Position numbers and translations under genes: made by a program. From contig JALOOY010000130.1 in assembly GCA_025454185.1 (NCBI GenBank), positions 1 to 5,818 of the forward strand: a stretch of DNA of 5,818 bases, written 5' to 3'. Origin of the DNA: Thermodesulfobacteriota bacterium. Lineage in GTDB: Bacteria; Desulfobacterota; RBG-13-43-22. The notes beneath the pieces were generated by a model. The model made no database searches and was not told where the DNA came from. It worked only from the letters and a program-made list of their open reading frames with translations. Below, in pieces: positions 1 to 5,700 of the stretch (position 1 is its first letter; each line of letters starts with the position of its first letter).

Positions 1-13
1 CGAGGAGGTCTCA

Positions 14-56
14 GGTCCAGGGCGTTTTTTATGCAACGTTGTGGTAAACCTGGACC
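14..56. repeat. Inverted repeat in the upstream leader, 8-bp arms
   Basis: GGTCCAGG at 14-21 and its exact reverse complement CCTGGACC at 49-56 enclose 27 nt that include a run of six T at 25-30. The right arm itself lies in a short palindrome, CCTGG-A-CCAGG (49-59). The loop is long for a terminator, and the T-run sits inside the loop instead of after the stem. The T-run might be the tail of a terminator for a gene to the left, but only 24 bases precede it here and they form no stem of their own. The function is unknown, and an 8-bp match in GC-rich DNA may be chance. Confidence 0.3.
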
Positions 57-72
57 AGGCTTCAGGAGAATA

Positions 73-101
73 TTGAAACTAATGACCGTTAGTGCTATTG
101 A
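73..101 (+). promoter_or_regulatory. Candidate sigma-70-type promoter for the efflux operon
   Basis: TTGAAA at 73-78 (4 of 6 to TTGACA, with the TTG intact) lies 17 nt upstream of TATTGA at 96-101, a poor -10 element that keeps the first three bases of TATAAT. TACACT at 102-107 is an alternative -10 but would need a different -35. The stretch is clearly more AT-rich than the coding DNA and lies just before the start of the first gene. A transcript from here would have a leader of roughly 25 nt before the Shine-Dalgarno/ATG region. The support is base matching and position only. Confidence 0.3.
78..93. promoter_or_regulatory. Candidate repressor operator (imperfect palindrome in the promoter spacer)
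   Basis: ACTAA (78-82) is mirrored by TTAGT (89-93) around the centre TGACCG. Six of the eight symmetric positions are complementary (78/93 to 82/89, and 84/87). It falls between the candidate -35 and -10 elements. RND efflux operons are commonly repressed by TetR/AcrR-type or MarR-type dimers that bind such palindromes, so that is the natural inference. No regulator gene is visible in the window, and an adjacent divergent or upstream regulator would have to lie to the left. Confidence 0.3.
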
Positions 102-116
102 TACACTATTCTCAAC

Positions 117-125
117 AGGAAAGGA
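117..125 (+). promoter_or_regulatory. Ribosome-binding site deciding the start of the TolC-like gene
   Basis: AGGAAAGGA ends 7 nt before the ATG at 133, a normal Shine-Dalgarno distance. The in-frame upstream ATG codons at 31 and 82 lack a comparable well-placed purine-rich site. They would also add a stretch with no signal-peptide character ahead of the hydrophobic segment. This supports 133 as the true start. Confidence 0.6.
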
Positions 126-132
126 TGGGACC

Positions 133-1479
133 ATGGGCCAGCACATTATGGTTGTGGCGGTGATCGCCCTCAGCCTTCTCGGGACAGCCCGGGAGGTCAA
201 GGCCGCCGAACAGCGGCTGGGGCTGAACGAGGCCATCAAGATCGCCTGGGAAGGGAACCCCGAGTTGCGGGCCCTGCGCCAGGCCCTGGCCGCCCAGCAG
301 GAGGAAGTCGGGGTCAGTCGGAGCGCCCTGCTGCCCCGGATCGGTTTTGAAGAACGGGCGTTGCGGACCAACAATCCCACCATGGTCTTCTCCTCCCGGC
401 TCAACCAGGGTCAGTTTTCCGCTTCCGATTTTGCCCTCAACAACCTGAACAACCCCAGCCCGATTACAGACTTCCAAACGCTCTTTACCATCGAACAGCC
501 CCTGTTCGTTGGTAAAGCCTTTGTGGGCCTGGACATGGCCAAAAGGGAGCTGGCGGCCAAACAGGAGGATTATCGCAGAAAAACAGAAGAACTGACCCTG
601 CGCGTGGTTCAGACCTATCTGCAGGTCTTCACGACCCGAGAAATGCTGACGGTGGCCCGCCGGGGAGTGGAAGACAGCCGGGAACATCTGCGCAGCGCCG
701 AGTTGCGTTTCAAAAACGGCCTGGGTCTTTTCTCGGACACACTCCGTTCCAAGACGGGCCTCCTCGAAGCAGAGCAAAGAGTCGTCAGCGCCGAGAAAAA
801 CCATATCCTGGCTAAGCGCACCCTGGGCCTGCTGCTGGGCTTGGGGGAACCGGTGAATATCGATCAGGAGCAGTTCGATTTTCAACCTCGTGAAGCCCAG
901 TATTACACCGGGGCTTCCCTTTCCCGCTCGGACTTGAAAGCCCTGGAATTGCGCCGGGAAAACGCCAAAAAGGAAATCCGCAGAGCCGAATCCCAATACC
1001 TGCCTACCCTGAGTCTGGGGGGGGCCTATCAGCTCAACGACCCCAATCGGGTCCTTGGCTCCGATGGGGAGAACTGGCAGGTGATGGCCATTCTGCGCTG
1101 GGACCTGTTCGACGGCACGCAGCGGGAATATGAACGGAAAAAGGCCCATTATCAAGCCTCGGAAGCCGGGGAGCAGGTCAACGGGCTGAAGCAGATGGTC
1201 TCCTTCAAGATCCAGGAAGCTTCCCTGGCCGTGGAGGAAAGCCGCAAACATGTCGAGCTGGCCCGGGCGGCACTGGAATCGGCCGAAGAGGGGCAGCGTT
1301 TGGTAAAAGGCCGCTTCGACAACTCGCTGGCGCCCCTGACCGACCTGCTGAGCGTCCAGTTGAACCTGGATCAGGCCCGGGCCAATCTGGTGCGGCGGGA
1401 AAATGAATATCGGCTGGCTGTCATCCGCCTCGGGTTCGAGGGGGGAACGATTCTGGCCGATTTGAATCTCAATCCCTAA
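133..1479 (+). CDS. TolC-family outer-membrane efflux channel protein
   Basis: This is the outer-membrane factor of a tripartite efflux system. Three copies should form a channel from the outer membrane down into the periplasm. It has 448 residues from the ATG at 133, normal for the family. Residues 5-18 are hydrophobic and are followed by V-K-A (22-24), a signal peptidase I site, so the mature protein starts near residue 25. There is no lipobox cysteine, unlike the OprM type. Two OEP repeats are recognisable, at about 29-250 and 265-445, each a long helical hairpin. Probable barrel strands lie at about 70-126 (Asn-rich, 80-108) and about 292-326. The helix-turn tip motifs are NGLGLFSDTL (195-204) and NSLAPLTDLL (397-406), equivalent to the TolC turns that dock the adaptor. 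The start at 133 is chosen from the Shine-Dalgarno site and signal peptide; in-frame ATGs at 31 and 82 are less likely. The signal peptide is odd in having no Lys or Arg before its hydrophobic core. The family call is secure, the substrate unknown. Confidence 0.93.
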   Translation: MGQHIMVVAVIALSLLGTAREVKAAEQRLGLNEAIKIAWEGNPELRALRQALAAQQEEVGVSRSALLPRIGFEERALRTNNPTMVFSSRLNQGQFSASDFALNNLNNPSPITDFQTLFTIEQPLFVGKAFVGLDMAKRELAAKQEDYRRKTEELTLRVVQTYLQVFTTREMLTVARRGVEDSREHLRSAELRFKNGLGLFSDTLRSKTGLLEAEQRVVSAEKNHILAKRTLGLLLGLGEPVNIDQEQFDFQPREAQYYTGASLSRSDLKALELRRENAKKEIRRAESQYLPTLSLGGAYQLNDPNRVLGSDGENWQVMAILRWDLFDGTQREYERKKAHYQASEAGEQVNGLKQMVSFKIQEASLAVEESRKHVELARAALESAEEGQRLVKGRFDNSLAPLTDLLSVQLNLDQARANLVRRENEYRLAVIRLGFEGGTILADLNLNP

Positions 1480-1507
1480 GTCAAAAATATTGGCAATATT
1501 TTTGACT
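1479..1507. repeat. Perfect 13-bp inverted repeat with 3-nt loop, starting on the tolC stop codon
   Basis: The left arm AGTCAAAAATATT (1479-1491) and right arm AATATTTTTGACT (1495-1507) are exact reverse complements around GGC. The first base is the last A of the TAA stop. As RNA it would form a tight AU-rich hairpin with a U-run in the 3' arm. It is not a standard intrinsic terminator: the stem has few G/C pairs, and the sequence after it is GGAAACAAACC, not a T-tract. The alternatives are an operator, a 3'-end stabiliser for the tolC message, or a weak bidirectional attenuator between the channel gene and the adaptor/pump genes. The inverted repeat is directly visible; its role is inference. 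Confidence 0.75.
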
Positions 1508-1567
1508 GGAAACAAACCGCTGCATCCGAGTTAAGTTAAAAATAACATTTTCTTGTTTAGATGCTGG

Positions 1568-1605
1568 CCTCCCTGGTTTAGGACAAATTTTCAGAACAAG
1601 GGAGG
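1568..1605 (+). promoter_or_regulatory. Inverted repeat with anti-Shine-Dalgarno arm upstream of the adaptor gene
   Basis: CCTCCCT (1568-1574) is the exact reverse complement of AGGGAGG (1599-1605). After one mismatch the pairing continues with GTT (1576-1578) and AAC (1595-1597), leaving a loop of about 16 nt. The right arm resembles a Shine-Dalgarno site but is 27 nt from the ATG, too far to serve the start at 1633. The left arm's CCTCC could instead pair with the functional GGAGG at 1617-1621, so two mutually exclusive hairpins are possible. This might tune adaptor translation; that is inferred from base pairing alone. Confidence 0.4.
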
Positions 1606-1615
1606 AAAAAATCTA

Positions 1616-1624
1616 AGGAGGAGG
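1616..1624 (+). promoter_or_regulatory. Strong ribosome-binding site of the adaptor gene
   Basis: AGGAGGAGG gives two overlapping full Shine-Dalgarno cores (AGGAGG at 1616-1621 and 1619-1624). The second is spaced 8 nt from the ATG at 1633, close to ideal. It fixes the start of the adaptor gene and predicts efficient translation unless the site is masked by the upstream CCTCC segment. Confidence 0.75.
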
Positions 1625-1632
1625 AAGCTGCC

Positions 1633-2751
1633 ATGAAATCATTCCGAGGGGCCCTGCTGGGGGGAGCGCTGCTCACCAGCGCCCTGATTCTGTTCGGGTG
1701 TGGCGAAAAAATCCCGCCGGGGGCCGCGGCGGTGAAACGTCCGGTCGTAACCGGGGTGGTCCTCGAAAACGTCTTGCCCGTATCCGTAAACGCCTATTAT
1801 GAGACCTCAGGGACCGTGAAGGCAAAAACCACCAGCCTGATCGCCAGCCGGGTCATGGGCGCGGTCACTGCCATCAACGTCCGCGAGGGCGACCGGGTCA
1901 AGGCCGGCCAGGTCCTGGTGCTCCTCGACGACCGGGATGCCGTTCAGCGCCAGGCCGCGGCCCAAGCTGCGCTCCAGGAGGCCCGCCAGGCCCAGGAATC
2001 CGCCGCTGCTGACCGGGACCTGGCCCGGATCACTTTTGCTCGCTATAAAAATCTCTTCCTGGAAAAAGTGATCACCCGCCAGGAAATGGACGAAATGGAA
2101 AGTCGGCTCCGGAAAGCGGAACTGGGTCATGAAAGGGCCGGAGAAGGGATCGCCCGGGCCCTGGCTGCTCTGGAGGAGGCCCGGATCAATCTGGGCTTCA
2201 CCCGGATCCGGGCAGGGGAAGCCGGGGTGGTCACGGAGAAGAAGATCGATGCGGGCAGTCTGGCCACGCCGGGCGCCCCGCTGTTGACCATCGAGGATGC
2301 CTCCGCGTACAGGCTGGAGGCCCACGTGGATGAACGGCTGCGGGGCCTGGTCAAGGCGGGGGGGCCCGTTCAGGTCATCTTCGACCCCGCCCGACCGCCG
2401 GCCCAAGGGGTCATCGGCGAGGTGGTGCCGGCCATCGACCCGGCCACCCGGAGTTTTCTGATCAAGATCAACCTGAAGGATCCTTCCGTCAGATCCGGCC
2501 TGTTCGGCCGGGTCCTTATCCCGGAAGGGGCGCGGGAGGCCCTTTTGGTCCCCCGCCAGGCCCTGGTGGAAAAGGGGCAGTTGCTGGGGGTCTACGTGGT
2601 CGATCCCGGCAATGTCATGACCTACCGCCTCGTCAAGACCGGCCGGCCTTACGGGGAAAAGATGGAAGTGCTCGCCGGGCTGCGGGCCGGCGAAAAGATT
2701 GTTGTCCAGGGGCTGGACCGGGCCGTGGACGGCGGGCTGCTCAAACCATAG
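1633..2751 (+). CDS. RND efflux periplasmic adaptor (membrane fusion protein), lipoprotein
   Basis: This is the HlyD/AcrA-type adaptor that joins the inner-membrane pump to the TolC-like channel. It has 372 residues. The N-terminus is a lipoprotein signal: K2 and R5, a hydrophobic stretch (7-21), then L-F-G-C with the acylated cysteine at C23. Phe before Gly is slightly unusual for a lipobox. The domains run in the usual order. The first lipoyl half is at about 57-100 (GAVTAINVREGDRVKAGQ, 76-93), a helical hairpin follows at about 104-187, the second lipoyl half is at 189-222, the beta-barrel at about 224-296, and the membrane-proximal domain at about 300-372. At the hairpin tip, R137, L141 and T148 match the spacing of AcrA's R-x3-L-x6-S docking motif, with Thr replacing Ser. 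The gene lies 40 nt before the pump gene, so the two products should work as a pair. The family is secure; the transported compound cannot be told. Confidence 0.93.
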   Translation: MKSFRGALLGGALLTSALILFGCGEKIPPGAAAVKRPVVTGVVLENVLPVSVNAYYETSGTVKAKTTSLIASRVMGAVTAINVREGDRVKAGQVLVLLDDRDAVQRQAAAQAALQEARQAQESAAADRDLARITFARYKNLFLEKVITRQEMDEMESRLRKAELGHERAGEGIARALAALEEARINLGFTRIRAGEAGVVTEKKIDAGSLATPGAPLLTIEDASAYRLEAHVDERLRGLVKAGGPVQVIFDPARPPAQGVIGEVVPAIDPATRSFLIKINLKDPSVRSGLFGRVLIPEGAREALLVPRQALVEKGQLLGVYVVDPGNVMTYRLVKTGRPYGEKMEVLAGLRAGEKIVVQGLDRAVDGGLLKP

Positions 2752-2781
2752 GGGTGGTTCGCGACCCGCCTCGATCGAACA

Positions 2782-2786
2782 GGGAG
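2782..2786 (+). promoter_or_regulatory. Ribosome-binding site of the pump gene
   Basis: GGGAG, 5 nt before the ATG at 2792, lies in the 40-nt gap after the adaptor stop codon. It is a modest Shine-Dalgarno match, shorter than the adaptor gene's AGGAGGAGG, but correctly placed. The first residues after this ATG lead into the amphipathic stretch and TM1 expected at the N-terminus of RND pumps, which supports the start. Confidence 0.6.
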
Positions 2787-2791
2787 TTGTC

Positions 2792-5700
2792 ATGGAAATA
2801 TTAGGTCCGGCCGGCAGGGTAGCCAAGGCCTTCATTCAATCGAAGCTCACCCCGCTCATTGTCGTCGCCTCCATCCTGCTGGGCGTCTTTGCCGTCATCG
2901 TCACACCGCGGGAGGAAGAGCCGCAGATCGTGGTGCCGATGATCGATATCATGGTCTCCTATCCCGGGGCCACGGCCCAGGAAGTGGATGAACGGATCAC
3001 CCGGCCCATGGCCCAGTTCCTCTGGGAGATCAAGGGTGTGGAATACGTCTACACCATGTCGCAGCCGGGCCGGAGCCTGGCCATCGTCCGCTTTTACGTG
3101 GGCCGGGACATGGAGACCAGCCTGGTGGACCTCTACAACAAATTGATGTCCAATTTCGACAAGATCCCCCCGGGGGCCTCGCAGCCGCTGGTAAAGCCCA
3201 AGTCCATCGATGACGTGCCCATCCTGACCTATACGCTCTGGAGCCCCCGTTACCAGGGCTACGAACTGCGGCGGGTGGCTCAGGAAGTCAGCGACGAATT
3301 GAAAAAAGACCCCGATGCGGGCGAGTTCCAGATCCTGGGCGGCCAGCGGCGGCAAATCCGGATCACGGTGGACCCCCTGCGCCTGCGGGCCTACGGCCTT
3401 TCCCCGCTCCAGGTGGCCGGCGTCATCGGCCAGGCCAACGTCGTGTTGCCCTCCGGGGATTTCCCCCGCGGCAACCGTGATTTCCTGGTGGAGACGGGCG
3501 GATTTATCCGGGATGCCGAAGAACTGGGCCGCCTGGTAATAGCGGTAAAGGACCAGCGCCCCGTTTACCTGCAGGAGGTGGCCCGGATCAGCGATGGTCC
3601 GGCCGAACCCTCCAACTACGTTTTCATGGGTTTCGGACCGGCGGGGCAGAAAGACAATCCCGGCCAGTATGAGGCGGTCACCATCTCCATGGCCAAGAAA
3701 AAGGGGACCAATGCCACGCACATTGCCGAAAGGGCCTGGCGGAAGATCGAAAGCCTGAAGGGGGGGGTGATCCCCAGCGGAGTCGAAGTGACCACCACCC
3801 GCAACTACGGCGAAACGGCCAAGGACAAATCGGACGAACTGCTCAAGCACATGTTCCTGGCCGCCATATCGGTCACGCTGCTGGTAGCCCTGGCCCTGGG
3901 CTGGCGGGAGTCCATCGTCGTGGCTGTGGCCGTGCCCGTCACCCTGGCCCTGACCATCCTGGTAACCTACCTCTACGGCTACACCCTGAACCGGGTGACC
4001 CTTTTTGCCCTCATTTTTTCCATAGGCATTTTGGTCGATGATGCCATCGTCGTGGTGGAGAACATTCACCGCCATTTCAAGTACCGCCACGTGGACCCTG
4101 ACATCGCCGTCCTGGCCGTCGACGAAGTCGGCAACCCCACCATCCTGGCCACCTTCGCGGTGATCGCCGCCCTGCTGCCCATGGCCTTCGTTTCCGGCCT
4201 CATGGGCCCCTACATGCGGCCCATCCCGGTGGGGGCCTCCGCCGCCATGCTGCTGTCGCTGCTCATCGCCTTCATCGTCAGCCCCTGGCTGAGCTTCATC
4301 ATCCTGAAAGGGGCCAAAGCCGACACCGGCAAGGCTAAGGAGGAGGGCCGGCTGATCGGGATCTTCAACCGCATCTACGAACGGAACCTCCGCGGTTTGC
4401 TTGATCATCCCAAAAAAAGACTCGGTTTCTTTTTCCTCATCGGGGCCCTGCTCTTAGGAGCCGTGCTGCTCATTCCCTTCAAGCTGGCCACGGTGAAGAT
4501 GCTGCCCTTCGACAACAAGAGCGAGTTGCAGGTAATGATCGACCTGCCGGAAGGCTCCAGCCTGGAGGAAACGGCGGCAGTCACCCGGGAGCTCAGTGAA
4601 TACCTCAAAACCGTGCCGGAGGTCCTCAATTTCCAGTCCTACGCAGGCATCTCGGCCCCCTTCAACTTCAACGGCCTGGTGCGCCACTACTACTGGAGGT
4701 CCGGCGGACACCAGGCCGACATCCAGGTCAACTTTGTCGCTAAAGAGGAACGGAAGGCCCAGAGCCATGATATCGCCAAGCGGCTTCGGGCACCCCTGCA
4801 GGCCATCGGCAGCCGCTACGGCGCCCGGGTGAAAATCGTGGAGATCCCCCCCGGCCCGCCGGTGTTGAGCACCCTGGTGGCCGAGGTCTACGGGCCGGAT
4901 TTGCAGCGGCAGATCGCCATTGCCCGGGAGGTCAAGGGGGTCTTTCAGAAGACCGCCGACGTGGTCGATGTGGACTGGTTTGTGGAAAGCGACCGGCCGA
5001 AACTGCACTTCGAGGTGGACCGGGAGAAGGCGGCCTACCACGGCATCTCCACCGATACCGTGGCCCGGACGGTCCAGACCGTCCTGCAGGGCGCGGTCGT
5101 GGGCCTCGGGCATACGGTCAAGGACAAGGAACCCGTGGAGCTGTTTCTGCGGGCCCCCCTGCCCGACCGGGCCGGCCGGGAACGGCTGCAGGAGATCACC
5201 CTGGCCGGGGCTGACGGGCAGCCGGTGTCCCTGGCGGAACTGGTCCGGGTCCGGGAAGGGACGGAGGACCTGACCATCTACCGCAAGAATCTCAAACGGG
5301 TCGTCTACGTGGTTGGCGACGTTGCCGGAAACGAGGAGAGCCCCGTCTATCCCATCCTGCGCATGCGCGACGCCATCAAGCAGCTCAAACTGCCCGAAGG
5401 CTACACCCTGGAGCAGCACACTTCTGCCCAGCCCTGGTCTGAAAGCCGCTATTCCCTGAAATGGGACGGCGAGTGGCACATTACCTACGAGGTCTTCCGG
5501 GACCTGGGTCTGGCCTTTGCCGCGGTGCTGATCCTGATCTACGTCATGGTCGTGGGCTGGTTCAAGTCCTTCCTGACGCCGCTGGTCATCATGGCCCCCA
5601 TCCCGCTGTCCCTGATCGGCATCCTGCCCGGGCACGCCCTGATGGGGGCCTTCTTTACCGCCACCTCCATGATCGGGTTCATCGCCGGCGCGGGCATCGT

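Larger units (their letters stand above)
1480..1632 (+). other. AT-rich intergenic gap between channel and adaptor genes
   Basis: These 153 nt contain no supportable gene and are far richer in A/T than the flanking coding DNA, especially 1480-1512 and 1531-1560. Besides the two inverted repeats annotated separately, they hold a small GTTA-N4-TAAC element (1535-1546). They also hold isolated promoter-like pieces: TTGACT at 1502-1507 with no matching -10, and TTGTTT at 1553-1558 with a poor -10 (GTTTAG, 1576-1581). The length and composition fit a regulatory spacer with its own promoter, attenuator or processing site better than a plain intra-operon gap, but no single promoter stands out. Confidence 0.55.

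Noticed and set aside
112..1515. Long open frame on the - strand opposite the channel gene (467 codons).
   Set aside because: Its translation is Gln-, Gly-, Pro- and Phe-rich low-complexity protein with no recognisable domain. It is antisense to a clear TolC-family gene, and its length is explained by the GC-rich codon pattern of the + strand gene.
2757..2780. Short inverted repeat GTTCG...CGAAC in the adaptor-pump gap as a possible terminator.
   Set aside because: The arms are only 5 bp, the loop is long and there is no T-tract. The small gap and paired functions favour co-transcription.
1807..2835. Long - strand frame opposite the adaptor gene (342 codons).
   Set aside because: The composition is shadow-like (Gly, Pro, Asp, His, Gln), with no domain, and it runs antisense through a well-supported adaptor.
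3760..3767. Run of eight G in the pump gene as a possible phase-variable tract or frameshift.
   Set aside because: The pump frame reads correctly through it (K-G-G-V-I), with conserved family sequence on both sides. A single G8 in GC-rich DNA is expected.
2801..4408. Long - strand frame opposite the first half of the pump gene (535 codons).
   Set aside because: It is very rich in His, Asp, Gly and Gln with no structure. It mirrors the pump's third-position G/C bias, and the + strand frame carries all conserved RND motifs.
4412..4418. Run of seven A in the pump gene as a possible programmed frameshift site.
   Set aside because: In the reading frame it is AAA AAA AGA, not the A-AAA-AAG slippery arrangement. 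The frame is conserved downstream and no stimulating structure is evident.
4920..5273. A + strand frame of 117 codons in another phase within the pump gene.
   Set aside because: Its product is Arg-, Pro-, Ser- and Trp-rich, typical of an out-of-frame GC-rich read, and it lies wholly inside the pump gene.
4454..5635. Long - strand frame opposite the second half of the pump gene (393 codons).
   Set aside because: It has the same antisense shadow pattern and no family resemblance, while the + strand frame continues unbroken as the RND pump.
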